Positions 16,865 through 26,365 are shown, numbered from the stretch's first letter. The stretch is 64,000 nt of DNA from Bacteroidales bacterium UBA4893 (GCA_002399025.1 DHCV01000019.1:8786-72785), one strand, 5' to 3'. The notes: a model not told the origin generated them from the sequence alone. A program made the numbers and translations.

Positions 16865-17659
16865 ATGACATTATTTGAAACCATCATCATTGCTATTGTT
16901 GAAGGCTTAACGGAATTTTTACCCGTAAGTTCAACAGGGCATATGATAATTACTCAAGGCTTTCTCGGAATTAAAAGTGATGAATTTGTAAAATTATTCA
17001 CAATCTGCATTCAGTTCGGTGCTATTCTTTCAGTCTTAGTTCTCTATTGGAAACGATTTCTTCAAACCATGAGTTTCTACTATAAATTATTTGTAGCTTT
17101 TATTCCTGCAGCCATAATTGGATTTCTGGCTGGAGATTTTATTGATTCTTTGCTTGAAAACGTAATTGTTGTTGCAGTCATGCTAATTCTTGGAGGAGTG
17201 TTTATGCTCTTTTGCGATAAGTGGTTTAATAAACCTCAAGAAGACCAAACAATAACTTATAAAAAAGGATTCATCATTGGCTTGTTCCAATGTATTGCAA
17301 TGATACCTGGGGTTTCTCGCTCAATGGCAACAATTGTTGGAGGAATGACCCAAAAACTTTCTCGAAAAACTGCTGCAGAATTTTCTTTCTTTCTTGCAGT
17401 TCCAACAATGTTGGCAGCTTCTGGATACAAGCTAATGCAAGCTCTTATTACTCCTGAAGGGAAAGAAATACTAATGAATAATATGACTTCGCTTGTCATT
17501 GGTAATATTGTAGCTTTTATAGTTGCTATGTTGGCAATTAAATTCTTTATTAATTTTCTTACAAAATATGGCTTCAAAGCCTTCGGATATTATAGAATAA
17601 TTATCGGAGCTCTAATACTTGTCTTAATTAGTTTTGGCTTTGACCTTAGTGTTGCATAA
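16865..17659 (+). CDS. uppP: Undecaprenyl-diphosphatase UppP (BacA)
   Basis: Integral membrane enzyme that dephosphorylates undecaprenyl diphosphate, recycling the lipid carrier for peptidoglycan and polysaccharide synthesis. 264 residues with about eight helices. Both catalytic motifs are present: EGLTEFLPVSSTGHMII (residues 13-29) and PGVSRSMATIVGG (about 149-161). The start at MTLFETIIIAIVEGLTEF matches the family. Third gene of the ftsX run. Confidence 0.96.
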   Translation: MTLFETIIIAIVEGLTEFLPVSSTGHMIITQGFLGIKSDEFVKLFTICIQFGAILSVLVLYWKRFLQTMSFYYKLFVAFIPAAIIGFLAGDFIDSLLENVIVVAVMLILGGVFMLFCDKWFNKPQEDQTITYKKGFIIGLFQCIAMIPGVSRSMATIVGGMTQKLSRKTAAEFSFFLAVPTMLAASGYKLMQALITPEGKEILMNNMTSLVIGNIVAFIVAMLAIKFFINFLTKYGFKAFGYYRIIIGALILVLISFGFDLSVA

Positions 17660-17683
17660 TATTAAACTTAAATTTACATTAAT

Positions 17684-18370
17684 ATGATAGACATTGAAAA
17701 TGGCTCTGCCATATTAATTGACAAGCCATATACATGGACATCATTCCAAACTGTAAATAAGGTTAAGCATAAGATTAAACAACATTATGGAAAGAAAATC
17801 AAGGTTGGGCATGCTGGAACTTTAGACCCTTTAGCAACTGGACTTTTAATCGTTTGTGTTGGAAAATTCACCAAAAGAATTGAAGAATTTCAGGACTTAG
17901 AAAAGGAATATACTGGCTCATTTACTTTGGGAGCAACAACTCCAAGCTTTGACCTTGAGCATCCAATAGACCAAACTTTCCCAACGGAGCATATTAGTGA
18001 AGAAATGATTTATCAGGCAGCAAAGGAATTAACAGGAAAGATTGCTCAAGTTCCTCCTTTATTCTCAGCCAAGTGGGTTGATGGAAAAAGAGCCTATAAA
18101 CTTGCAAGAGAAAATAATAAAGAAATTGAATTGAAGCCAAAAGATATTGAAGTTAAAGAGTTTGAGATAACTAAAATTGAGTTTCCGAATATATATTTTA
18201 GGATTATTTGTTCAAAAGGAACCTATATCCGCTCCATTGCAAGAGATTTTGGACTTATTCTTCAAAGTGGAGCCTATCTTTCTTCGCTTTGTCGGACTAA
18301 GATTGGAAACTACTCTATCAATGACGCAATTAAGATAGAGGAAATTGATAAAGAGTTCAATAGAGTGTAA
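17684..18370 (+). CDS. truB: tRNA pseudouridine(55) synthase TruB
   Basis: Converts U55 of the T-loop to pseudouridine in most tRNAs. 228 residues with the catalytic motif GHAGTLDPLATGLL (Asp48), KEYTGSFTLGATTPSFD, and SKGTYIRSIARDFG. It lacks the C-terminal PUA extension of longer TruB proteins, as is common in Bacteroidota. Last gene of the ftsX-DUF3098-uppP-truB run, with a 24-bp gap after uppP. No hairpin terminator follows; a weak 21-bp array lies immediately downstream. Confidence 0.95.
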   Translation: MIDIENGSAILIDKPYTWTSFQTVNKVKHKIKQHYGKKIKVGHAGTLDPLATGLLIVCVGKFTKRIEEFQDLEKEYTGSFTLGATTPSFDLEHPIDQTFPTEHISEEMIYQAAKELTGKIAQVPPLFSAKWVDGKRAYKLARENNKEIELKPKDIEVKEFEITKIEFPNIYFRIICSKGTYIRSIARDFGLILQSGAYLSSLCRTKIGNYSINDAIKIEEIDKEFNRV

Positions 18371-18381
18371 TATGTAACAAA

Positions 18382-18444
18382 CCTTGATTAACTAAAAATA
18401 AACTAAGGTTATTTCAAAATATCTTTGACTTATTCAAAAATAAG
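18382..18444. repeat. Weak tandem array, 3 units at 20-21 bp
   Basis: CCTTGATT at 18382, CTAAGGTT at 18403 and CTTTGACTTATT at 18423 start three AT-rich units with related tails (AACTAAAAATAAA, ATTTCAAAATAT, ATTCAAAAATAAG). Degenerate, but on the same pitch as the stronger arrays. It fills the convergent gap between truB and the ArsF-like gene. Confidence 0.5.
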
Positions 18445-18469
18445 TTATATTAATTAATGTTGAATTTTT

Positions 18470-18874
18470 CTATCTAAAAAATTCATTAATTTTAGATTTT
18501 ATTATCTTTTTATATTTGGCAGGATCTTTTCTTGCATAAGTAAATGCATCGTCTGTTAGGTTTACAAACTCTTGCTTGCCTTTTTTGTTATAAATCAAAA
18601 GCAAAGTAGGATTATCTATTTCGTATAGATCAACTACCTCACTATTTGCTTTATCCTCATAATCGATACTCAGAAATAGAATATTCCCTTTTTTTATGTC
18701 CCTCTTATAGGTTGTGTTTAATACTGAAGTAAGTCCTTCTTCAATTGCATTGCAGGTAGCACAACGTTCAGTCCTATGAAAATAAAATACTTCTACAAAA
18801 TCTTTTTTTGCTTCTTGAGCAAATATACTTAAGCTTAGAAATAAAGCAAGGGTGATTAATGTTAACTTTTTCAT
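18470..18874 (-). CDS. ArsF-family thioredoxin-fold protein
   Basis: 134 residues with a signal peptide (MKKLTLITLALFLSLSIFAQ). The mature protein has VEVFYFHRTERCATCNAIEEG, whose C38-x-x-C41 pair is the redox or metal-binding motif, followed by thioredoxin-like strands (ILFLSIDYEDKANSEVVDLYEI, PTLLLIYNKKGKQ). This pattern matches the family named nitrophenyl compound nitroreductase subunit ArsF, whose biochemical role is poorly defined. It is the last gene after arsR and a TonB receptor in a leftward run (58-bp gap), so a role in handling a metal or arsenical in the periplasm is an inference from context. Confidence 0.8.
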   Translation of the reverse strand: MKKLTLITLALFLSLSIFAQEAKKDFVEVFYFHRTERCATCNAIEEGLTSVLNTTYKRDIKKGNILFLSIDYEDKANSEVVDLYEIDNPTLLLIYNKKGKQEFVNLTDDAFTYARKDPAKYKKIIKSKINEFFR

Positions 18875-18932
18875 ACTTTTATATTTTAATATTTATTTTT
18901 TGCCTTTAGAGTACAAATATATACTAATCTCA

Positions 18933-21158
18933 TTAAATTTTTATTCTTAATCCAAAATTTAATTGCCTCCCTAAAATTGGAGCATAAATAATTGAAGAGT
19001 CAAAGTATTGTCCAAAAGGATTATTAGAACTTATTATTGGATTCTTCTGAGTGTAATTTAGAATGTTCTCACAACCTATATAAGCTTCAAATTTCTTAAA
19101 CTTACGAGTAATTTGAGCATGAAGGATAAAATAATCAGGGCTTATATTCGGAAGTTGATAGATTGCTGGATTCATTGAAGTGTTTGGAAGTGAGGTTGTG
19201 CCATGGTATTGAGTTGTAAAGGAGAATTTCCATCTTTCATATAATGTAGTATAATGTAGAGAAATTAAGCCTTTATGTTTTGCTGTTAGTGGCATCTCTA
19301 CTAATTTATTGTTAATAGTTATTTTAGAATCAGTAAATACATAAGCAACTGTTGTCTCAAAACCCTCAATGGGAGTTATTGACATTTCTGCTTGAAAACT
19401 ATTCGCATATGATTTATCTTTAAGGTTATAAAAATGTGCTTCTTGAGCATTACGTTCCAAATCAATAACAACCCTATTTGTAAAGTCTGTTCTGTGGAAG
19501 TCAATTGCAAATGCAATACTTCTTTCTCCTTCTAAAAAGAATTTATGAGTATATGAAATGCCATAATTCCAAGCATCTTCTAATTCGAGTTCTTCATCAA
19601 AGTATAGTATTCTTGATGTGGTTAAAAGACTTATGTTTTCTGGTAAAATATTAGCACTATGCAAACCTCTACCAGCAGAGATTCTGAATGCAGAGTTGTC
19701 TAAAGGAGAATATTTTGCATGAATACGAGGAGTAAATATTGTTTGCTCATAGAAAGTATTATAATCACCTCTTAAACCAGTAACAACTGTCCATTTTTTT
19801 CTATCGCTATAAGTATACTCAGCATACGCACCCATTACAAGTTCCTTCTTATCTTCGGGTTGTCCAACTATATAGTTTTTATTAGTTAAATTTTCTTTTA
19901 ACTCATCATAACTTGAGCCTAAACCAAGACTAATTTTGTTTTTATCATTCCATAAGTCTGAGTTTAGAACCAAAGCAAGATTTCCACTAATTTGAGTTGG
20001 ATTATAATCTCTTAAACCAAACTGTGATTCCAATTGGTGATAAACCATATTCCCATTTACAGCAAAACTCCTGTTCTTTTCTGAATTTAATAAAAACCCC
20101 GTATTCTCAAAAATCTGAATTCTTCTCGAATTCAGTACAGCTCCATAATGGTTGGTAGTCCCATAGTCTCTGACTTTATTAAAACTAGTTTCTCCTCCAA
20201 TTCTATCTTCATATAAAACATCTACACCAAATCGACTTTTGATTTTTTCTTTATAGTTGAAAAAATAACGATTTGAACCAATAAGTAAATCAGAAAGTGG
20301 GACATCAAGAAAATTGTCATTATTTCTATCTGTTTTCATAAATATCTTAGCTCCATGAACTAAAACAATAGACTCTAAATACTTATTGATTTTAAATGTT
20401 GTATTAGCATTGATTTCTTGTTTTAAGAAATCATTTGTAAAATACTCAAAATAAAACTTTTCTTTGTTTTCTGGTTTCTTCACATCAATATTAATCTGTC
20501 CAGTTATACTTTCATAACCCTGTGTAACAGAAGCTGTCCCTTTCGAAATCCCAATTCCTTCCAACCAAGGACCAGGAATATAATTAAGACCGTAGGTTGA
20601 AGATAGCATTCTTATTGATGGTTGATTCTCAACCAAAATCTGACTATATATTCCAGCTAAACCCAACATCTGAATTTGTTTGGCACCAGTAACTGCATCT
20701 GTAAATCCTACATCAACAGCTGCATTATTTTCAAAACTTTCAGCTAAGGAACAACATGCTAAACGTTTAATTCCTTCTGATGAAATATATTGATTGAATG
20801 TTGCTTGATTATTATCAGTAACCGTTCCAGTAAGTTCTCCAACAACATTAATAGTTTCGAGTTCCTTCGATTCTCTTATTAATTCAATCTCTACATATTC
20901 AATATTTGTAGGAATATGCTTAACAACCTTTTTGTATCCAATAAAGCTGACTTCAATAAAAATACTATCATTAGAATTAATATTAAGTGAAAACTGCCCA
21001 TTATTATCAGAAGTTATTCCAATACTTGTATTCTTTACTCCAATGTTTGCAAAAGCAATGGCTTTATTAGTTTCTTTGTCAATTACCTTTCCTCTAATCT
21101 CTTGTGCTTTGGAAATTAGGGGGAGCAATATTATTAGTATGAATAATAATTTCTTCAT
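18933..21158 (-). CDS. TonB-dependent receptor, probably metal-related
   Basis: 741 residues. Signal peptide MKKLLFILIILLPLISKAQ, then a carboxypeptidase-regulatory-like domain (about 20-105, IRGKVIDKETNKAIAFANIGV), the plug (about 120-235) and a 22-strand-type barrel ending QLNFGLRIKI. The plug contains a paired-cysteine motif RLACCSLAESFE near residues 133-144 and GYESITGQINIDVKKPE. This CC motif recurs, as far as I recall, in Bacteroidota receptors placed with metal genes. It is sandwiched between an ArsR-type regulator (11 bp upstream) and an ArsF-like protein, so uptake of a metal or metalloid complex is plausible. The substrate cannot be read from sequence. Confidence 0.88.
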   Translation of the reverse strand: MKKLLFILIILLPLISKAQEIRGKVIDKETNKAIAFANIGVKNTSIGITSDNNGQFSLNINSNDSIFIEVSFIGYKKVVKHIPTNIEYVEIELIRESKELETINVVGELTGTVTDNNQATFNQYISSEGIKRLACCSLAESFENNAAVDVGFTDAVTGAKQIQMLGLAGIYSQILVENQPSIRMLSSTYGLNYIPGPWLEGIGISKGTASVTQGYESITGQINIDVKKPENKEKFYFEYFTNDFLKQEINANTTFKINKYLESIVLVHGAKIFMKTDRNNDNFLDVPLSDLLIGSNRYFFNYKEKIKSRFGVDVLYEDRIGGETSFNKVRDYGTTNHYGAVLNSRRIQIFENTGFLLNSEKNRSFAVNGNMVYHQLESQFGLRDYNPTQISGNLALVLNSDLWNDKNKISLGLGSSYDELKENLTNKNYIVGQPEDKKELVMGAYAEYTYSDRKKWTVVTGLRGDYNTFYEQTIFTPRIHAKYSPLDNSAFRISAGRGLHSANILPENISLLTTSRILYFDEELELEDAWNYGISYTHKFFLEGERSIAFAIDFHRTDFTNRVVIDLERNAQEAHFYNLKDKSYANSFQAEMSITPIEGFETTVAYVFTDSKITINNKLVEMPLTAKHKGLISLHYTTLYERWKFSFTTQYHGTTSLPNTSMNPAIYQLPNISPDYFILHAQITRKFKKFEAYIGCENILNYTQKNPIISSNNPFGQYFDSSIIYAPILGRQLNFGLRIKI

Positions 21159-21169
21159 TTCTTAAATAT

Positions 21170-21499
21170 TTATTTTATACTGCAATTCGGAGCTTCTTTT
21201 ATTGAAGAAAAGAATTTATCAAAATATTTTTTAGCTAATTGCCAGTTTTCCCTATTAATACAGTATTTTACTTTGGGAGTTTCTACTTCTCCTTGTATTA
21301 ATCCTGCATTTTTCAATTCTTTTAAATGTTGTGAAACTGTTGCCTTGGCAATAGGTAGTTCATCATGAATATTTCCAAAATAACAATTCTCTCTCTGAGA
21401 AAGAAACAAGAGAATTGCTAATCTTGTTGGGTGTCCCATTGCTTTTGCAAAACTGACTAAAGAAACTTGTTCCTGAGAAATTGATAATCTATTTCGCAT
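21170..21499 (-). CDS. ArsR-family transcriptional regulator
   Basis: 109 residues from the ATG at 21499 (MRNRLSISQEQVSLVSFAKA). An upstream in-frame TTG would add 12 residues but would overlap the likely operator. Winged helix-turn-helix: AMGHPTRLAILLFLSQ, CYFGNIHDELPIAKATVSQ (recognition helix ATVSQHLKELKNAG), wing QGEVETPKVKYCI. Cysteines occur at CYFG, KYCI and PNCSIK, possible ligands for a sensed metal, but the classic ELCVCDL motif is absent. First gene of the arsR-receptor-ArsF run, so it most likely represses its own operon and releases it on binding an effector. Confidence 0.88.
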   Translation of the reverse strand: MRNRLSISQEQVSLVSFAKAMGHPTRLAILLFLSQRENCYFGNIHDELPIAKATVSQHLKELKNAGLIQGEVETPKVKYCINRENWQLAKKYFDKFFSSIKEAPNCSIK

Positions 21500-21515
21500 A
21501 AATATAAACTTTAAT

Positions 21516-21533
21516 GTTTGCAAAATAACGAAC
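21516..21533. promoter_or_regulatory. Candidate ArsR operator
   Basis: GTTTGCAAAATAACGAAC is an imperfect palindrome (outer GTT/AAC, inner G and C conserved) 17 bp before the regulator's ATG, the usual place for an autorepressor site. Low confidence. Confidence 0.35.
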
Positions 21534-21590
21534 AATAAATTGTTTAACCAAATATTTTTGAAAAAAAATTACTCAGACAATAATGTTTCT

Positions 21591-21598
21591 TATCTTTG
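21591..21598 (+). promoter_or_regulatory. -7 box of yidC
   Basis: TATCTTTG, 29 bp before the yidC ATG. Confidence 0.6.
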
Positions 21599-21627
21599 CA
21601 ACTTTAATTTTACAAAACAAAATTTAA

Positions 21628-23565
21628 ATGTTAGATAGAAATACGATTATTGGATTAGTACTTATTTTTGGAGTATTTATAGGTTATGGTATACTTTCAG
21701 CCCCCTCAGAAGAGGAAAAGGCTGCAATTAAAGCAAAGCAGGATTCCATTGTTAGAGCTCAAGAAAAAATAGCTTTACAAGCAAAAACTATTCAAATACA
21801 AGATTCTTTAGCCCAACTAAGTAACGATACAACTCAAGCATCGTTAAATCAAGATTCAATCAATCTTTCAATATTTGGCGCATTTGCATCTTGTTCTCAA
21901 GGAACTAACAATACTATTAAGGTTTCAAATGAATTGTTTGATGTTGATTTTTCTACATTAGGAGCTATTGTAAATCAAGTTACTCTTAAAAATTATACCA
22001 CCTACGGCAAGAAACCTGTAAAACTATTTGATAAGAATGCTTATGGCTTAAATCTTACAGTTGGTCAGAATATTGTTAGAACAGAAAATCTCTATTTTGA
22101 GCCAACAATAGATAATAAGCCAATAACCAAACCTATTGAAGTAAAAGGAAATGATTCTGTTATAATTGTCTTTAAGGCAAGAGTTCAAGCTGATAGTACA
22201 AGAAATTCTTCTTTAGATTTTCGTTATGTTATTAGAGGTAATGATTATAGAATTGGATACGATGTAGTTTTCAACAACTTGCAAGGAATAGTAACCGATC
22301 AGAGTTCAATCGAAATGGGATGGAATTCTGATTTAAGAGTTCAAGAAAAAGATGGTAAAGTTGAGGTTAAGAATTCATCTATTTATTATCATTTAAAAGA
22401 TGAAGTTGATTATTTGAAAGAAAATGGAAGTGATGATAAAAAAGAAGAAAATGGAATACCTATTAATTGGGTCTCATATAAACAACAATTCTTTTCAACA
22501 GCTTTAATTGCTTCAAATAATCCTTTTACTTCAGCAACTATGCAAACAGTTACTGAAAAACGTCCAGCTAAAGACTCAACATATCTTCGTACAATGCAAT
22601 CGTTATTAACATTGCCTTTTGATGGAGAAGTTGTAAAAAATGAAATTAAAATGGACTTCTTCTTTGGTCCAAACAAATATGGAGTAATAAGCGACTACGA
22701 TATTGATATGGAAGAAATTATTCCATTGGGATGGGGATTCTTTGCCTTGCAATGGGTAAATCGTTTTGTTATTATTCCTATTTTTGATTTCTTATCTGGA
22801 TTTGGATGGAATATGGGTATTGTAATCCTTATTCTAACAATAATGGTTAAGATAGTACTTTTCCCACTTGCTTATAAATCCTATTCATCTTCTGCTAAAA
22901 TGAGGGTTATTCAACCTGAAATTCAGAAAATCAATGAAAAATATCCTAAGCAAGAACAAGCAATGGAAAAGCAAAAAGCTGTTATGGCTCTATATAAGAG
23001 AGCAGGAATTAATCCAATGGCAGGATGTTTGCCTATGATTTTGCAGTTCCCAATACTTGTTGCTATGTTCCGTTTCTTCCCAGCCTCAATTGAGCTACGT
23101 CAACAATCTTTCCTATGGGCAGATGACTTATCAAGTTACGATTCAATATTAGATTTACCATTTGAAATCCCTTTCTATGGCTCTAATGTTTCTTTATTCT
23201 GTTTGTTGATGACAATTGCACAAATCTTCTATACAAAAATGACTATGAAACAACAACAAGGAACTACGCAAATGCCTGGAATGAAAGTGATGATGTACAT
23301 GATGCCTATTTTTATGCTATTTATGCTTAATAAATTCTCAGCAGCTCTTAACTACTACTATTTTATTTCATTATGCTTTACCTTCATTCAAGTATGGGTA
23401 ATTGGAAAAACTATAAACAGACAAAAAGTGCTAGATACTCTAAAAGCTAATCAAAATAAACCTATCAAAAAATCAAAATGGCAAGAAAGAATGGAAGCTT
23501 TAGAGAAACAAAATCGCTCATTAGTTGAGCAAAGACAAAGGCAACAAAATAAAAGGAAACATTAA
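21628..23565 (+). CDS. yidC: Membrane protein insertase YidC
   Basis: Inserts and folds inner-membrane proteins, alone or with SecYEG. 645 residues: TM1 at 6-25 (IIGLVLIFGVFIGYGIL), a long periplasmic beta-sandwich domain about 70-360, then the conserved YidC/Oxa1 core (about 370-590, GFGWNMGIVILILTIMVKIV, LFPLAYKSYSSSAKMRVIQP, GINPMAGCLPMILQFPILVA). The C-terminal tail is basic and Gln-rich (QERMEALEKQNRSLVEQRQR), probably contacting ribosomes. Length is normal for Bacteroidota. Transcribed toward the nhaD pair after a 36-bp gap. Confidence 0.96.
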   Translation: MLDRNTIIGLVLIFGVFIGYGILSAPSEEEKAAIKAKQDSIVRAQEKIALQAKTIQIQDSLAQLSNDTTQASLNQDSINLSIFGAFASCSQGTNNTIKVSNELFDVDFSTLGAIVNQVTLKNYTTYGKKPVKLFDKNAYGLNLTVGQNIVRTENLYFEPTIDNKPITKPIEVKGNDSVIIVFKARVQADSTRNSSLDFRYVIRGNDYRIGYDVVFNNLQGIVTDQSSIEMGWNSDLRVQEKDGKVEVKNSSIYYHLKDEVDYLKENGSDDKKEENGIPINWVSYKQQFFSTALIASNNPFTSATMQTVTEKRPAKDSTYLRTMQSLLTLPFDGEVVKNEIKMDFFFGPNKYGVISDYDIDMEEIIPLGWGFFALQWVNRFVIIPIFDFLSGFGWNMGIVILILTIMVKIVLFPLAYKSYSSSAKMRVIQPEIQKINEKYPKQEQAMEKQKAVMALYKRAGINPMAGCLPMILQFPILVAMFRFFPASIELRQQSFLWADDLSSYDSILDLPFEIPFYGSNVSLFCLLMTIAQIFYTKMTMKQQQGTTQMPGMKVMMYMMPIFMLFMLNKFSAALNYYYFISLCFTFIQVWVIGKTINRQKVLDTLKANQNKPIKKSKWQERMEALEKQNRSLVEQRQRQQNKRKH

Positions 23566-23601
23566 TAATCAACATATTTATAAACTAAAAAAAGAAAATA
23601 A

Positions 23602-24921
23602 ATGAGTGTTTTTTTTATTCTAATGATTGTTATCTTCATTATTGGATATTGTGCCATAGCATTAGAACATCCAATTAAGATTAACAAATCTGCAACAGCC
23701 CTTTTGCTCGCAGTAATACTATGGTCAGTTTATGCCTTAATGGGTCCAGGATTTGAACATGAAACAATCCTAGTACATTTGGGAGATACAGCAGAAATTG
23801 TCTTCTTCCTTCTGGGAGCAATGACAATAGTCGAGATTGTTGATCGTCACGAAGGCTTTAGGATTATTACGGACAAAATCCACACTAAAAGCAAAAGAAA
23901 ATTGCTTTGGATTATTGGAATCTTGACTTTCTTTATGTCTGCAGTATTAGATAATATGACAACTGCAATAGTAATTTGCGCATTACTCCGTAAACTAATT
24001 GCCGATAAACACGACCGTTGGTTTTTCTGTGGTATTGTAATTCTTGCTGCAAACTCAGGTGGAGCATGGAGCCCAATTGGAGATGTAACCACCATTATGC
24101 TTTGGATAAAAGGAAACATTACTGCATTAGGTATTATTACTGAAACATTTATTCCTTCATTAGTTTCACTTTTGGTTCCTTTAATTGCAATAACATTTAT
24201 GTTAAAAGGAGATGTTGAAAGACCTGAAATAAATGATGATAGCGAACTTTCAACCATAAGTTCAAAGCAAAGTCTTTTGATTTTATGTCTTGGAGTAGGA
24301 GCCCTACTTTTTGTTCCTATATTTAAAACCATTACTCACCTCCCTCCATATTTAGGAATATTATTTGGATTAGGAGTGCTTTGGGTAGTAACTGAAATAA
24401 TGCATGTTTCTAACAAAGAAAACTATTCAAGGCTTAATGTTTCTGCAATTATCACAAGAGTTGATGTTCCTTCTGTCCTTTTCTTTTTAGGAATTTTAAT
24501 GGCAGTTGCAAGTTTGCAAACAGCTGGACATTTAGAAATGCTATCAAAGTCATTAGATAAATTAGGAAATATTTACATTATAGATATAATAATAGGGTTA
24601 GCCTCTTCTGTTATTGATAATGTTCCATTGGTTGCAGCAGCTCTGGGAATGTATCCAGTTGCTGATGCTGCACAAATTGCTGCAAATCCTGAATTGGTGC
24701 ATTTTGCTCAAGATGGTGCATTCTGGGAATTCTTAGCGTATTGTGCTGGAACAGGTGGAAGCATACTTATTATTGGATCTGCCGCAGGAGTAGCCGTTAT
24801 GGGAATGGAGAAAATAGACTTTATTTGGTATTTAAAGAAGATTTCTCTTTGGGCACTATTAGGCTATTTTGCTGGTGCAGGTGTATTTGTGCTGATAAGT
24901 AAATTTATTTTACATACCTAA
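23602..24921 (+). CDS. nhaD: Na+/H+ antiporter NhaD, first copy
   Basis: Secondary transporter exchanging sodium for protons across the inner membrane. 439 residues, about 12 helices, ion-transporter superfamily. Conserved segments include AEIVFFLLGAMTIVEIVD, FFMSAVLDNMTTAIVICALL, ILAANSGGAWSPIGDVTT, SSVIDNVPLVAAALGMYP and YCAGTGGSILIIGSAAGV; the two N-V/M/T discontinuous helices carry the transport-site residues. The next gene is a full-length paralogue of identical length. Ends SKFILHT, whose coding sequence is partly repeated just after the stop. Confidence 0.93.
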   Translation: MSVFFILMIVIFIIGYCAIALEHPIKINKSATALLLAVILWSVYALMGPGFEHETILVHLGDTAEIVFFLLGAMTIVEIVDRHEGFRIITDKIHTKSKRKLLWIIGILTFFMSAVLDNMTTAIVICALLRKLIADKHDRWFFCGIVILAANSGGAWSPIGDVTTIMLWIKGNITALGIITETFIPSLVSLLVPLIAITFMLKGDVERPEINDDSELSTISSKQSLLILCLGVGALLFVPIFKTITHLPPYLGILFGLGVLWVVTEIMHVSNKENYSRLNVSAIITRVDVPSVLFFLGILMAVASLQTAGHLEMLSKSLDKLGNIYIIDIIIGLASSVIDNVPLVAAALGMYPVADAAQIAANPELVHFAQDGAFWEFLAYCAGTGGSILIIGSAAGVAVMGMEKIDFIWYLKKISLWALLGYFAGAGVFVLISKFILHT

Positions 24922-24954
24922 TCAAACTAAAAAATTTATTTTACATGTTTGATT

Positions 24955-25009
24955 TTGTTCAAAGAAGCCCTAACGTTTGAAGCCTTAGAGTTTCTTTGAA
25001 CAATTTTTT
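24955..25009 (+). terminator. Terminator between the two nhaD genes
   Basis: 12-bp perfect stem TTGTTCAAAGAA / TTCTTTGAACAA, 25-nt loop, then TTTTTT. It would cut the second nhaD off from the first, yet no clear TAnnTTTG box lies in the remaining 36 bp. Confidence 0.8.
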
Positions 25010-25045
25010 AATATTAAATGCAACTATTAACTAAAACAAAAAACT

Positions 25046-26365
25046 ATGAGCTATTTTATTTTAATGATTATACTGTTTGTTCTGGGCTATGCTTTCATTG
25101 CCTTAGAACATCCATTAAAAATTAACAAATCAGCATCTGCTCTTTTATTGGCAGTTGCTCTATGGACTGTATTTTCTCTTTTTGGAGAAGGTTTTGACCA
25201 TTCAGAAATTATTTCACATTTGGGAGAAACAGCAGAAATTGTCTTTTTCCTTTTAGGGGCAATGACAATTGTAGAGATAATTGATTCTCATCAAGGATTT
25301 AAGATAATCACTGAAAAAATCAATACAACAAACAAAAGAAAACTATTATGGATAATTAGTATCCTTACTTTCTTTATGTCTGCTGTTTTAGACAATCTTA
25401 CAACAGCAATTGTAATGTGTGCTTTACTAAGAAAGCTTATTGATGATAAACATGACCGTTGGTTCTTCTGTGGAATGGTTATTCTTGCAGCCAACTCTGG
25501 TGGAGCATGGAGTCCAATAGGAGATGTTACAACCATTATGCTTTGGATAAAAGGAAATATAACTGCAATGAAAATCATTTTAGAAACATTCCTTCCTTCT
25601 TTAGTTTCAATGATAGTTCCTCTAACTATAATCACATTTATCCTAAAAGGAGAAGTTAAAAGACCTGAAGCTATCGCAAAATCAAATCATGATATTCAAA
25701 TATCAAAAAAACAAAGTAATCTAATCTTCTTCTTGGGAGTAGGATCTTTGTTGTTTGTTCCAGTATTTAAAACCATAACTCATCTACCTCCATACTTAGG
25801 AATATTTTTAGGATTAGGAGTTTTGTGGGTAGTAACTGAAATAATGCATAAATCTAACGCAAATAATTATTCCAAACTCAATGTTCCAGCAGTTTTATCT
25901 AAGATTGATATGTCTTCAATTCTATTTTTTGTTGGAATATTAATGGCAGTTGCATGCTTGCAAACAGCAGGACACTTAGACCTTCTTTCTAAAACATTAG
26001 ATAAGATTGGAAATATATATGTTATAAACATACTAATTGGAATGATTTCTGCAATTGTTGATAATGTACCCCTTGTTGCAGCAGCAATAGGCATGTATCC
26101 AGTAGCAACACCAGAAATGATTGCAATTAATCCAGAACTTTATCATTTTGCTCAAGATGGAGCCTTTTGGGAATTCTTAGCATATTGTGCAGGAACAGGA
26201 GGAAGTCTTTTAATTATTGGTTCAGCAGCAGGAGTTGCAGTAATGGGAATGGAAAAGATAGACTTTATATGGTATTTAAAGAAGATTTCACTTTGGGCAC
26301 TTATAGGCTATTTGGCAGGTGCAGGAGTATTTATAATTATTAGTAAGTTCATACTTCATACATAA
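25046..26365 (+). CDS. nhaD: Na+/H+ antiporter NhaD, second copy
   Basis: 439 residues, the same length as the upstream copy and, by eye, identical at roughly three quarters or more of positions with no gaps in most blocks (for example HLGETAEIVFFLLGAMTIVE, LIIGSAAGVAVMGMEKIDF). Differences cluster in the second hydrophilic loop (EGVKRP/AIAKSNHDIQISKKQ region against DVERPEINDDSELSTISSKQ) and near residue 385. All functional motifs are kept, so it should be active. Possibly tuned for another pH or ion. Followed by its own terminator. Confidence 0.93.
   Translation: MSYFILMIILFVLGYAFIALEHPLKINKSASALLLAVALWTVFSLFGEGFDHSEIISHLGETAEIVFFLLGAMTIVEIIDSHQGFKIITEKINTTNKRKLLWIISILTFFMSAVLDNLTTAIVMCALLRKLIDDKHDRWFFCGMVILAANSGGAWSPIGDVTTIMLWIKGNITAMKIILETFLPSLVSMIVPLTIITFILKGEVKRPEAIAKSNHDIQISKKQSNLIFFLGVGSLLFVPVFKTITHLPPYLGIFLGLGVLWVVTEIMHKSNANNYSKLNVPAVLSKIDMSSILFFVGILMAVACLQTAGHLDLLSKTLDKIGNIYVINILIGMISAIVDNVPLVAAAIGMYPVATPEMIAINPELYHFAQDGAFWEFLAYCAGTGGSLLIIGSAAGVAVMGMEKIDFIWYLKKISLWALIGYLAGAGVFIIISKFILHT

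Noticed and set aside
18470..21535. Classic arsenic resistance operon
   Set aside because: No arsenite efflux pump or arsenate reductase gene is present; only regulator, receptor and ArsF-like protein.
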